Positions 36,600 to 48,994 of a DNA stretch of 64,000 nucleotides are shown here, in pieces (position 1 is the stretch's first letter; every line of letters begins with the position of its first letter). The DNA comes from Spongospora subterranea f. sp. subterranea (lineage: Eukaryota > Endomyxa: Phytomyxea > Phytomyxea > Plasmodiophorida). The DNA lies in NCBI GenBank assembly GCA_049724395.1, contig JAUGWO010000203.1, forward strand, positions 78,287 to 142,286, in the 5' to 3' direction. Under the pieces are notes generated by a model. The model made no database searches and had not been told where the DNA came from. It saw only the letters and a program-made list of their open reading frames with translations. A program made the position numbers and the translations under genes.

Positions 36600-37177
36600 A
36601 GCGGAATCGGAATGAAATGGAGGAGAGCATTGGAGCAGTGGGTTTCGACTGTGAAACTATCAGAGTAACGATGAGCCAGACCCTGTGACGGACCCGTTGT
36701 TTGAATGAGCTGACTCCACCACGTGAAACGTTTCGATTCTCAGTCAGATAGAGTAGTGGAGCGGCGATTGTTTTGCCAGATATTCTCCGCTGTCTACTGT
36801 TGGGCAATGACACCGGAAGTGAATACGATTAGGAAACTAATTTCGATGTACGATTTTACAGAAGTGGGCACGATACGATTTAGGGAAGTAGAGGCGTTTC
36901 AAACCGAAGGGTACGGGTTAAAATATGATGAATTGCGTGCTCGCATCAATACCTACATTTTATGTGCTCATGTGATTCAGAGATAAAGCTGCACGCTGGC
37001 GATATTGGAAAGGACGAGTAAATGTATATTAATATATTAGTGGAAGAGAGATGAATACACATACAACAAGCGGTCGTAACGATTGCGCGCGCGCCGACGC
37101 ATCAACCAGCATGCTATAAGGACCTGGGAAAAACATGCCGAGCACACATTCAACGATCGACCACGAACGACAACGAA
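36600..37177. other. Intergenic region between two minus-strand genes
   Basis: Holds the promoter side of the coiled-coil gene and the 3' flank of PP2A B''. An 87-codon plus-strand frame (36723-36986) has no support. Around 37030 there is an AT-rich run. Confidence 0.4.
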
Positions 37178-39888
37178 TCACCCGAGTCGGTGCAGCCAAC
37201 CATCGCCTTCTTCAATGATTGATTTTCTGTTATTTCGCCATCTCTGACCGGGAATGTCTTGGTCGTTATCATCCAACAAAATGGCTTGTTCATCCCAACG
37301 CTGCATCGCGAATGCATCGTCTTCAATTTCTTCGATTTCCTCAGGAGCCGCATACCCAGCGTACGCAATCTTGCAAAACCGATCCCAGTCGCTACGAAAA
37401 CGAATAAACGACCCACCCGTTCAGAAAAAAAATAAATTTCCAATGCAGCATAAAATGATATTTCGAAAAATGATATTGAGTTCAAGAAACGATTTGATGC
37501 AAAATCAAAATATACCTCAGCTGTGGATTGAGTCCATGTCTTTCGAGCTCTCGTGATTCATATCGGAAATATTTCTCCAGATTCACCAGCATGTTGAAAA
37601 AGACATGAACCAGCTTGCAGCGGCGCAAATCTGTACGCGTAATGACACCGACAACCTCGGGTTTGACGATATCCATCCTGAGCATCGGTACATATAAATC
37701 AATGGTGGCGAATGAAAACTTCATGACGCAAAATGTCAATTTAGCATGTGAAGGTCAAATTTGGAAACCCGAAATTTGCAACGGCCATACAGTTGACAGA
37801 CGTAGTCGTCGAAAGAAGCCGATTCAATCTGAACGGCGTCCGATTTCACCATCAGCGCTTTGTAAAAATTCTCAATTTCAAAAACAGTTAGAAATCCATC
37901 TTCGTCGACCTGAACATGAATATGAGTTGCCAGAAAACACAATACAAGCAGGAACCCTGAAACACAACAAATGACAACCACACCATCTTTTAACCTGAAA
38001 TGGAAAAACAACAAAACAACCCGACAAGGCTTGGATAAATCCAGAAAGCAAGAAGCGAGTTAGTTTACTTTGAAACAAAAAAAAATCAGCATGATACTAC
38101 GTACGTCGCAGACTTTGAACCAATATTCCAGGGATACCGCAGATGATTTATCTTCTTCAGAAATGATGAAGTCTGAAAAAATCGATGTTATTTCACGCGA
38201 TTTCAAAAGCAACAAAGCGAACGACGTACAAACAAATTCATCATATGTCATCGTGTTGGGCGCAGTTGCAGAATTACCCCTCAAATGCTTGACATGCACG
38301 TCGAATATACGATCGATGGCGAGAGAAGAAAATCCATAATTTCCCTGAAAACGGCATCAGCCAGGTGTTTCAACAACATACACATTGGTCCTAAAAATTG
38401 GCCATGAACCTAACTTACGTAATTGATGAGGTCTTCACGAGACAACAAGAAATCATGATCACTATCGATCTGTCGGATAAGGCGATGAGCCAGGATACAA
38501 CAGGAAAAAATTTGAGCGATATTGACAACTGACCTCCCAGAATCTACAATAAATAACGTAGAAATGCTCATAGGAAAAAAAATTAGTAACCTCGTTGATG
38601 TCCTCTACGCAACATGTAATTAGCCGACAAATTGGATAGCTGTAAAATCAGAACGGCCCCATCGCATTGAAAAACCAAAATTATTCAACGCTAAAAAACG
38701 AAAAATACACAGCAACGTGCACAACAAAAGGAACGGTGAGCAATTGCTTGGTGCAGGGCGGAAAACGCATTGACACACAAGATCCGCAAACAAACCTGAT
38801 TGATCTAACTTATCTAACGTGGCCCTGCAGACACAATAATCAGCATAGAACTTTTTGATTACAGTGCAATGGTTTACAAGAAGTTACTGGCTCGAAATTC
38901 ACTCAACGTAATCCGTTGATTGCCACTGCGATTGACAGTATAAAAAATCCTGGACATTACGGTATCGACTGCAAACAATGCCAAAATAAGAAAAGCGTAT
39001 ATAGCAAGCATCAATTACGATGAACACGAAAAATGGAAAGTCAATCCAAAACTGGGAAACATACTATATCTATCTTGAAACTGTTTCGTATCTGCAAGAA
39101 AATTCAACCCCGGGTGATGATCGACGAGATCGCGAAGCAGGAGAAGAAAATTGCTGCGCTGCAAAACTCGTTCGCCTTGACCCAGGACACGAAACACACG
39201 AGTTGCTCGATCACAAGTCTGAAAATGAACCTCCCAAAACCTGAAAGGGGGAGACGTCAGCAAAACAAAAGTTTAAACGATCTGATAACGAACTTAAAAC
39301 CAGTTGAAGCAAAATAGCGAAATAAAAATCAAAATGTCTGGCTCCGAAACAAAAAACCAGGAAAACTAATGATAAACACATGTAAACGAAGAAAGAATGA
39401 AAGCGAGCACCTTCTGAAAGCTTGCACGGAGACGCGATCTTCATCAGACTGCAGCGAGACGAAATTGAATAAGGAAGAGCTGCAACAAGCTGGGAGCTGG
39501 CAAATGCGGGTGGTTACAGTTCGGAACTGTGTCGCATCCAGAGAACCGCCGTGACATCCAAAAACTTCGTCGATGCTGGCCTGCGGAACATGCGATTCAG
39601 TTGAGACGTCGAAAGTGTGAAGAGCATTGATCAATCGACAAAATAACAGATCTGAACATAAAAGAAACAATAGACAAAACTGAGAGTGTGAATAAATGGG
39701 AAACGGACTTCTTCACGAGATCTCGACGCGGGTGACAGCGGGGTTCCTTCGGGGAAATAAAACCGTTTGATGGTGCTGGGTTTCGGTTCGACAATCCGGC
39801 GACACTCGCCGGATTTGTGCTTCGACAATGGGGAATGTGGCAGGAGCGACGGGTCAGCGACCATGTCGCGAAGATTGTTGTGAGGCAT
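37178..39888 (-). CDS. PP2A regulatory subunit B'' (PR72/130 family), 12 exons
   Basis: Targets the PP2A phosphatase core to substrates and senses Ca2+ through EF-hands. Exons (5' to 3'): 39888-39717, 39651-39411, 39240-39065, 38968-38878, 38824-38796, 38604-38534, 38469-38419, 38344-38230, 38172-38105, 37909-37791, 37677-37516, 37391-37178. All joins use gt...ag and keep frame, giving 502 residues. Landmarks match human PPP2R3A in order: [48 protein letters not shown], first EF-hand region [51 protein letters not shown] (second EF-hand), [29 protein letters not shown], and [15 protein letters not shown]. The ATG at 39888 is the first in frame. It looks intact. Confidence 0.93.
38796..38824 (-). 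other. 29-nt micro-exon of PP2A B''
   Basis: Flanked by ctgcag and gtttgt on the minus strand. It supplies LATLDKLDQ plus part of the next codon and is needed to join SNFL to EDINE, as in relatives. Easily missed by gene finders. Confidence 0.8.
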
Positions 39889-40331
39889 CGCGAACACACG
39901 TTCAGGGAACGAGTGGCGCAGCGCAGTCACGAATATTGACTCTTGACGGTTTATATGCAGTCCGTGATCCGCAAAATTTGCCCATCGGACTCACTCATCA
40001 CAATTGATCCGCATGATCGTCGCTGTTGCCGAGAACCAAAAGTAGCTTTACCACAAAAAAAAATCGAGTAATTCCGAATGCGAGGGACTAAAACGGCATG
40101 ATATGCTACTGCATAGTCTACAGTACTACTGAACTACATTGGTTTCGTTCAATCCCCTCACGATGCTGATAAAAAGTTGCAACATTCCCATTTCCTCCTA
40201 CTCGAGCGGAAGCTGCTGATCAGCGGGAAATCGTCAGATAACTTTTGATGGCGATAAGTGTGCCGTTGTTGTAGAATGGTCTGACTACGTGGTTCGAATA
40301 TGTGTTATACAAAATGGTCGTTGATTGAAGT
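39889..40331. other. Intergenic, promoter side of PP2A B''
   Basis: No coding signal. A poly-A run lies near 40060 and a short palindrome-like catagtctacagtactact near 40115. Nothing more can be said. Confidence 0.4.
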
Positions 40332-43300
40332 TCAAGCACCTTTACTGTGTATTCCAATTAGTTGGGCGTCGGCGGCGGTCCCGGGGAAAATACGGCCCAG
40401 ACAATCAGACGGTGAACGACGGCGCACCAGTTGGGCGATTCGCAACCCGTTCTGCAGAAGCTCCCGGCACGTCGACACTCCAGTATTGAGATGATCTGCA
40501 CGATGAAGCGTTGAAACAAACTGGCTTTCCAGTGTAAATAAAAAACAATAAAAAAACAAAAATGCAACATAAATGTTTGCTAGCCGATTCAACAATCTCA
40601 CAAATATAGAACATTAATTGTGAGAATCCCGAACCCTTGAAAAAGACCACATAATCGCTCACCTTCCGGCAGGTGCTCCAGCATCAGCTTCCAAGAATTA
40701 ATGGCGATGTCGACGACGAGTGGCGCCACGATGTGGCGAAATAATGTTAATTGCTACGTGCAAGGTATAGATCGAATTAGAGCATGGCGATGATGAAAAT
40801 TGTCGACATTGTAACTACACATGAAAACAGTACCGAACACTCGTAAGACAACCAAAATGATTTAATTGGGTCGAGATAAAAAAGGAACTATACGGGAAAT
40901 GCTTAACAAAAACACAGCAATCGGTAACTTAGAAACGCGGAAACAACACAATGAATTCACTTGTAGCTGAATAAGCGTCGAACGTTGCGGATGTGACAGA
41001 GTTGTTCCTTGTGGCGAATTAAAAACCCGTCCCAGATCGACAGCAACATCGTCGATTGGCGAAACATCAATTAACATCTCGGAACAGAGTAGGGACACGG
41101 CCCCACGTTGGGTGACCTGCGAACCGAATGGCGTCATAGGCAGATCGGCCAATATTCTAAATCTGCTCAAAAGTGATTCCGTGATCTGCCGCTCCTGGGT
41201 AATCATCTGCATTTACGAAATCAACCAGCAAGAACGCCAAAGCGCAGTGAAAACGAAATATTTGGACAAAGTGACAATAGGTACCCGAAATATTTAGACA
41301 GCTTGAATGTAGGCCGGAGCAATGAATTAACGGCTGAATGAGGGAAAATCGACAAACCGGTGTTAGTAACTGACTCAAACGCCGATCCGCAAAATTAAAA
41401 ATCATTCACAACGAAAAACTGGTTTTTTCACCAGAAATAATACTCCTCGACGCAAAAAGGGGAAACAAGGCAAATGAACAGAATCGAATTGTAACAAAAA
41501 ATATTTGAAAACTTACGCTTGCAATATTCGTGACTATTCGATTTTGATCAGATTCAAAGCAGGATAGGTAATGAAAGATCGTTCTGAGGCAGCATTTGAT
41601 GTTGACGGCGACTTCAATAGCGCGTGGGTCGATTAATATGGCAAGCAAAGTCGCCAAGAGTTTGAAAACGGCCGGAATTGCCACCGCATTTTCAGACGAC
41701 AATGAACCGAAGTAACACGCGCAAACAGAAAGAAGAGCGGCAACGTTCATTGGAATTGGCGGACAGGCAGCTATAATCAAAATGTCGATGAGTGAGAGAA
41801 ATGACAATGAGACGCCTTGAATGCGATAATAAATAAAACAATATTGAATGTTGCAATGTAACAGGGTTTAATCAAAGAATCATTACAAAAATGACAAGGA
41901 GAAAAGTCATGTCGTTAATTTCAGATGGTGATTAGACAAACGTTGAACAAAAAGTGGATGGACGGCTAGTAGAAACTAAAAGGGCAGGAACGAAACCCGC
42001 GGGACAAGAAAAAAAAATATCAGGGAAAATTTGATTGAACGATTCGACAAGCAAAATGCAACCAGGGAGGGCTGAAGTGGTAGCCGTCGTGGATACATCT
42101 CGCGCGCCGTTCGATTCTAGACCTTCAGTAATAACCGTGACAAAATCAAAGACGGAGATTATGGGACCGACGATTCGTGGCGAGATGAGATCAGGATCAA
42201 GAAGCGATATTGGACCGGGTTCCTGCAATATACTGATATGAGCACTACAAACAGAAGTCGAGTCGATAAGGTAATCTCCATAAACACATGGATTTAAACG
42301 ATTGGTGCTGGCGACAACAGCCATCCTAAAGGTTTGAATTTTTTCGAACTGACAAAAAACCGAAAACAGTTTAAAACTTACATTTTGTGTTCCGGAAATC
42401 AAAGCTGATACTAGAAGCTGTGCTCTATGAACAATGAGCGTGTCTTGGTGAACGATAATTAAATGCATAAAGAATGCAAAGAGTTCATCGCGAGGGCAGG
42501 AACGGCACAGCGAGTTGGAAGCCATGGGCTGCATGAGCCTGTCGGATAAACTGACAGTGACGTCTGATTCTAATTACGCATGAAGTCAGGACTCGAAACA
42601 CGGGTTCACGATGATAAAAGAAACAGAAATTTTTGCTGTAATAAAACGATGCCTGGAAGTCAGACTTTGAACGTCGGGAAAAGAAGAAATACAAGCCAAA
42701 AGAACCAAGCAAACACAGATCAAACTGAAAAAGTCATACAAAAAACTCCATCACCACGGTAAATGCAAACAAAAAGACGGATGCCCAACCTTGTTCTGCA
42801 GAGAGCAGCTGTCTGAGGGTCGCATTTTCCAGATTTGGATGGCAACGGGGTTTCCGTCCAGACACGAAGACGAATTCGGAAGTCTCAGTAATCCCGTAAG
42901 TTTGGACCCTTTGGGTTTCCTGAACCATAAGAGTTACCAAGATGAAGCAAAAATAACAAAAAACAAGCAGCCAAATCAATGCAAAAAGAGCAAACAGGTT
43001 TTGCAACTTGGAAGTTTAGAATCATGATGAAATGCAAACAGTTCTTTGTGATCAGTATCGTGACCAATTTCGCATGGGGAAAATCAGTTTGACAATATAC
43101 TAAGCGTGATAAAGACAGCTTGACGCAATGCAAACTGATTGAATAGTCGACAAAGAGACAATGATGTGCCGCAAGCCAAAACACTCATTGGTTTTTCAAT
43201 CAAAAGCTTTGACATTGGAATCAGAATCGTAAAACACGTTGTGCTCACGATTTCGTCAAGTCGATTTTGTTCCCGAACAGATTCTATAGACCTCTCGATG

Positions 43301-43895
43301 GCTTCAATGTTGGCAGTTGCGCTGCTCACGAAGTTTTGATGTTTTGCCTGCCCAAAATGTTCAATCAAATAAGACCAAACAAACAACCGAATACCTTAGC
43401 TGCTGACCGAAGAACGTTGTCCCTTAAAAACCGCTCGAAATCCTCATCACGCCCTGACTGTAGACTGAAAGCACACCTTTTTTAAAGACTACGAGAATAT
43501 ATGCAAGCGCAAAAAAAAATCACCAAAAAATGGTGCTGAAGGCTCATCGAAAAAACAGTCAAATATCAATCAAAAAAATAGAAAGCCAACTAATAGAAAT
43601 ATGAGCGGCTTCATATGGTCAAATTAGTATAGCCTGAATAGGGAGCTAAAGCAAGACAATAAGCGAAGGTATGAAATCAAGACTGTCTTCAGCAATGAAC
43701 AGAAAGGCGATACCAATTGATGATAATAATCTAAACAAAAAACAACATAGTAAGGAGAGAATAAAACGAGACTACTGACCGAAATTTGGATGATTGATTG
43801 TGGCGAACCAGTGGCCGATCATCATCGCTGTCGCAATCTAGAATGGACAGATCCACGTCCTCATCCGATATCCAGGCGTTTGTCGTGGCGGTCAT
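40332..43895 (-). CDS. Unidentified multi-exon, mostly helical protein
   Basis: The first three exons join exactly: 43895-43780 (MTATTNAWISDEDVDLSILD), 43464-43395 (LQSGRDEDFERFLRDNVL) and 43347-43249 (AKHQNFVSSATANIEAIERS). Phases are 2, 0 and 0, with gt...ag ends. Later exons are leucine- and alanine-rich and helical: EKPMSVLACGTSLSLCRLFNQ (~43200), DELFAFFMHLIIVHQDTLIV (~42490), a long exon with MAVVASTNRLNPCVYGDYL (~42320), NVAALLSVCACYFGSL (~41750), SLLSRFRILADLPMTPFGSQ (~41170), RHIVAPLVVDIAINSWKLML (~40740) and a last exon ending IGIHSKGA at 40332. Overall it suggests a HEAT/ARM-like helical-repeat protein of about 750 residues. No family could be named. Confidence 0.65.
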
Positions 43896-44033
43896 GACGT
43901 TTGGGGAGCGAAACGGACTACAGTACCAGTACCGGTGTTTGATAACCTAATCGGGCTGCGTGCGTTACAGGATAGAGGGCAAGTCACTGACAGACAACGC
44001 ATTGTGTGTTTTTTCGGGTCGCGATTTACAGAT

Positions 44034-44983
44034 CTGTTGCTGGTCCAATCCAATGTCGGGAGATGATTAAAAGAGTCTGTTGCTGGTCCAATCCAATGTC
44101 GGGAGATGATTAAAAGAGTCTGTTGCTGGTCCAATCCAATGTCGGGAGATGATTAAAAGAGTCTGTTGCTGGTCCAATCCAATGTCGGGAGATGATTAAA
44201 AGAGTCTGTTGCTGGTCCAATCCAATGTCGGGAGATGATTAAAAGAGTCTGTTGCTGGTCCAATCCAATGTCGGGAGATGATTAAAAGAGTCTGTTGCTG
44301 GTCCAATCCAATGTCGGGAGATGATTAAAAGAGTCTGTTGCTGGTCCAATCCAATGTCGGGAGATGATTAAAAGAGTCTGTTGCTGGTCCAATCCAATGT
44401 CGGGAGATGATTAAAAGAGTCTGTTGCTGGTCCAATCCAATGTCGGGAGATGATTAAAAGAGTCTGTTGCTGGTCCAATCCAATGTCGGGAGATACAGAT
44501 TAAAAGAGTCTGTTGCTGGTCCAATCCAATGTCGGGAGATGATTAAAAGAGTCTGTTGCTGGTCCAATCCAATGTCGGGAGATGATTAAAAGAGTCTGTT
44601 GCTGGTCCAATCCAATGTCGGGAGATGATTAAAAGAGTCTGTTGCTGGTCCAATCCAATGTCGGGAGATGATTTACAGAATCTGTTGCTGGTCCAATCCA
44701 ATGTCGGGAGATGATTTACAGAATCTGTTGCTGGTCCAATCCAATGTCGGGAGATGATTTACAGAATCTGTTGCTGGTACAATCCAATGTCGGGAGATGA
44801 TTTACAGAGTCTGTTGCTGGTTCAATCCAATGTCGGGAGATGATTTACAGAATCTGTTGCTGGTCCAATCCAATTGTCGGGAGATGATTTACAGAATCTG
44901 TTGCTGGTCCAATCCAATTGTCGGGAGATGATTTACAGAATCTGTTGCTGCTCCAATCCAATGTGCGGAGATGATTTACAGAA
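44034..44983. repeat. 43-bp minisatellite, about 22 units
   Basis: Unit core ctgttgctggtccaatccaa followed by tgtcgggagatgatt and a variable end. Units in the middle (about 44065-44660) end aaaagagt; edge units end tacagaat, including the partial first one. One unit carries a 3-bp insertion near 44492 and a few have single changes. The array lies 139 bp upstream of the start codon at 43895. Confidence 0.97.
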
Positions 44984-45057
44984 ACCTTGAAGTTTCTGGC
45001 GCATTATGGGCGATGTTTTAGGAATTGGTCGGGTTCGTAAATATTGTCGTGTTGTCA

Positions 45058-45478
45058 CCAATTTGCTTGGCATTAACGGGCTTGAAGTTGGCCATCGCGT
45101 CCTGGTATATATCGTCCTGGATGATCCATTTTGATTTGTGAAATGCCACCACTTGCTGGTGCATTTCGTTTTAGTTTCTTCGTCGGTTGGTCGGCGCTTC
45201 CCTCCGATGTGCTCGATTGCTGCCTCAAGATGGCAAGAAAGGTTAAACTGGAAAGGATAATGCATATAGAAAATGTATCACTGATAAACAACAGGGCAAT
45301 ATCTCCATTTTAAGGCAGCAATCGAGCACAATCCGAGGGAAGTGCCGAGCAACCGACGAAGAATCCAACGAAATACAACGCCAAGTTATGGCATTCCAGA
45401 TTACTAAATAAATCATCCAGGACAATTATACCAGGACGCGATGCCTAACCCCAAGCCCGTTAGTGCCAAGCAAATTTG
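45058..45478. repeat. Inverted-repeat hairpin element
   Basis: The arms 45058-45236 and 45305-45478 are reverse complements with scattered differences (about 85-90% by eye) around a ~68-nt spacer. Landmarks are atttgcttggca, cgcgtcctggtata, tcgtcggttg and gctcgattgctgcct. This could be a foldback or MITE-like element, or an inverted duplication. No target duplication was identified. Confidence 0.8.
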
Positions 45479-45489
45479 TGAAAACACGT

Positions 45490-45815
45490 CAATATTTACA
45501 TTCAAAAACAAGGAACCAGCAATAACGGTTTCTAAAAAACGAATGTTCCGATTTTTGGAGATACGTATAAGGTTTAAGGAAGCAAACGACGCAAAACAAA
45601 CGCCTGCGATAACTGCTTACAACTAAAAACCAATGTGCTGACCATCGGTGCAAAGGTGGCAGCAGCGACACAAAACGAAGTGCGTGCGACGATCAGAGCG
45701 TTGTACCAAAGTGTTTTACTTGTGGGAAAAGAAGGACATTATGCAAATATGTGTAATCCCAAAATCCAGTACGTTTCGGAATAAACCAGGAAGAAGCTTC
45801 CACAACCCAAAAAAA
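45490..45815 (+). other. Weak zinc-knuckle-like retroelement debris
   Basis: A stretch near 45700-45770 resembles a CCHC zinc knuckle (cf. GKEGHYANMCNP) typical of retroelement Gag. It is too degraded to assign a family. Confidence 0.3.
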
Positions 45816-45817
45816 CA

Positions 45818-48069
45818 CCGAACCGGTTAACCAGTTAACCGGTTAATTTAAAATATAACGACAAACTCCATAAATATATTTATTTAATCGAACTTGCCGA
45901 TCAAACGGTTACACTACCGTAATTTCATCATCACCGTTATGTTCTCGTCAGATAACATTGTGCGATCGGCACTAACAAAGTCACCAGAATCAGTTAAAGG
46001 CTGATTTTGAAGCGACAGACGACCCCATTATCATCAGAGTAGACGGCTTAGCTTCGGGAAGCGCCCAGTCTGCTGCTTCCACCACGCGACTGGACATTTA
46101 CACGACTTGTCGGCCTTCAAAGTCACGAAGCAGAAGACTTCCACTTCATCCGTGACGTCCTGCTGTGGATCCGACAGGGAAGCAAACAGATTGAATGCTG
46201 TTGAGTCCATGTCCTCCTGCTGAACAGGCAAATAACCATAATCAGTAGCTAAGATTTCTCGGATTAATCGCTTCGTTTCTTCAGACGCATCAGAGCTGCT
46301 TCGTCTTGGATCCAAGAACAAAGCGATGGTAGCCGTGCTGTTGTTCAGGTTCTCGGAATACTTCTCGAGCTTGTATAGCATCGCCTCTGCCGCAGATTTA
46401 ACTTTGGGGGTTGTGAACCCTGTAGTTGTAGTGCCTGAAACGGTAGACTCACAATGGCTTTTTAGATGCGAGTAGATCAATATGGCTGTATGGCAAGCGT
46501 GACGATATTTTGATCACTTGCAGCCTTTGTGCACTGATACGCCGAAGACAGGAAATCTTTGCAGGATTTGAGAATGCGCCAATCCATGTCTGACAATTTC
46601 AACGGCCCAAGCTTGTCCAGGAACTCATCTTGATTGCAAATAGCCTCCAAAATGTCCTTATTCTTGAAGCAATCTTCAACCATCAAGAACATAGAGTTCC
46701 ATCTGGTTTCGACATCTAGATTCGGCACAACTTGCTTTGTTGCCCGACCAAGCACTACACTGAGATCAGCATATTTTTGAACCTCGAACCATCTTCAGCA
46801 GATTTCGGAGCCATGAAACCTCACGTTTGATTAGCGCAGTCGCGTCAACAACAGCTCGGTTTATCACATGGCAAACACAGCGTATATGAAAGTCGATTGT
46901 ACTGCAGAAATTTAACACCAACTCACGCTGGAGATAGGAATGAACAAGTTTGACGGCTGGAACCATCTCGCCACCACTATCCGACGTGATCCCGCGAACT
47001 TTTGTATGGATATTTAATTCCTTCAAAATCGTGATTATCAAGTCACTTGTGGTATGCTGGTTATGAGGACGAGGAAAATACTCAAATTCCAATACAGCAT
47101 TTTTCAAGCACCATCTTTCGTCTATCCAGTGCATTATGATAACCAAATACCCCTTCATGACTCTTGAAGACCATCCATCTAACGTGAGAGCTACTTGGCC
47201 AGGAATGCGCTCGATTTGTAACAAAAAGCTCTTTGCAGGGCTTCTGCATATTCGTCATGCAAGGACCTCACGAAAGTACGACGGCTAGGCAAGATCATCT
47301 GCGGTTCATTTTGCTGCAAAAGATTGCAAACGACTTGGACTCAACCAAACGGGGGTTGCTTGTTTTCAACAACAAACTCCACCAAAGATTTCAGCAGTTC
47401 CGCCTTCTTTTCATCATCCATCGCCAGAGGATCCGCCACATTACCAGTTACATCCAGAGTACTCTGGTTGGGATCTCCTGTTTTGCCTTCTTTCTTGAGC
47501 TTGTGGGCGACCTCAAGATGACGTTTAAGCGAGCTATTTCCGGTTATGATAGAATAGACCTTTCGCTTTTGGCTGGAACACTGAGAGCAGATGATGCCAG
47601 TATCACGTTTTTCAAAATAAGTCCAAATCCAAGAAGATTTTGCAGATAATTTGCGCTTACGACCACAGTTGGTAACCTTTGAAATTACTGTTTGCGATGG
47701 AGCAGTAATGGCACCATCAGTGGGCAAAGTCTCCAAATCTGAATTGGAAGAACAGCTACTGCGATCGAGGGAAAAGGAATCACTCATTATTGAAGCAAGG
47801 TTTTAGTTAAAAGATATACAGTAGACAAAATTAATCAAAAAATTGTGCGTATTGACTAGTGATTGCCGATTGCTAATTGCGAGGTCAGAAAAATGCTGTA
47901 CGAAAGTTTAACGATATTAGGGGTGACCTACATAGTCTGAATAAGGCGTTTGGTTCAGAAAATCTAACTTCTATTTTTGCAAGATTTGACCGGTCAACCG
48001 GTTACAAAAAAAGCATTAACCGGTTAACTGGGACCGTAGGTTAACCGGTTAACTAATGTGCCCACCTTA
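45818..48069 (-). mobile_element. hAT DNA transposon, broken
   Basis: The coding region runs from 47787 to about 45918 on the minus strand. It has an N-terminal BED zinc finger (IICSQCSS...SLKRHLEVAH), then VALTLDGWSSRVMKGYLVI, RGITSDSGGEM, HIRCVCHVINRAV, DVETRWNSMFLMV, the insertion-domain end, and a C-terminal CPVAWWKQQTGRFPKLSRL followed by remains of the hAT dimer region. An in-frame stop follows KQPPFG (about 47341), and several frame changes separate the pieces, so it is dead. The ends carry repeated ttaaccggttaa words (45825-45855; 47990-48055). The right end reads ctaatgtgcccacc, as in other hATs; the left terminal repeat is diverged. Confidence 0.87.
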
Positions 48070-48990
48070 ACAACAATTTCAACAAAATGTGAAAATCATG
48101 GAAAAACTGAGGATAATGATCATAGAACACGCAAACAATATCAACAAATTCAGTTTAATAATCAAAGCAATTGGACAAAGTAAAAAATCAGGACAAACTC
48201 AAAGAACGGAATGCATTCAACGTGTGCAATAACTATAGACAACAAGTGCCCCAAATTGGAGTTGATCTTGCCAAAGGCTACTTTCCATGTGTAGAGCATG
48301 CACATCCCGATCAAATTAAGGCGGACAGATCTTTCACCAGCAGTAAAAACGCAGCCGGGCCAAGTCGTTTTCGGGTTTTCAACTCATTACAGGGATTCCG
48401 TCTTTCCGATTATCAGTACTGAATCGATTTATCCAGAAAAATGATCAAAACATACAGAATTTGATTTGGCGAAACAGAACTGTATTTGACCGTTGCGGAG
48501 GAAACACTGAATGAATCCGCATTGCAACCCGGTCAAGACAATTCAGCGATAATTGTATGAGTAATGAGATAAGTTCTCAATCGCATCGCTTTGGAAGAAG
48601 CAAAATTCAATGACCGAAATGGTGACTGAAACAATTTGGCAATTAATGACGATTTAGATCGCAATCACTCTGTTGTGTGTTTGAACAACATAATGAAATT
48701 GATATTAGTGGCAAACACGATAAGGTCCACAGGTCACTCACCGAGAGACAATATCATCAGATCAGATCAACGATAATATGAATGTTCATCAGTTCGTAAA
48801 AACGAACAACGTTTGGGATTGTTCGGAACTCCAATCCCGACGAATACCGGGGCAGATTCATCCGAATTCAACGCACCCGCCCATTTCTCACCTCTCAATC
48901 GCCTTCGGACCCAATCGTGGCGAATTTGACTGGAAATGAAGCGCATCAAATATGGTTGTGGACGACAGACGATGCCGCCATTGTGAAAGT
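48070..48990. other. No recognised gene
   Basis: A plus-strand frame (48171-48422) has no known motif. The remainder is AT-rich and should include the upstream region of the KGG gene at 48995. Confidence 0.35.
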
Positions 48991-48994
48991 CGCC

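Noticed and set aside
36723-36986. 87-codon plus-strand frame between two host genes
   Set aside because: No motif, no paralogue, and it overlaps the expected promoter of the coiled-coil gene.
44034-44983. Regular repeats with short gaps, like a CRISPR array
   Set aside because: Units are contiguous 43-bp repeats with no unique spacers, and the genome is eukaryotic.
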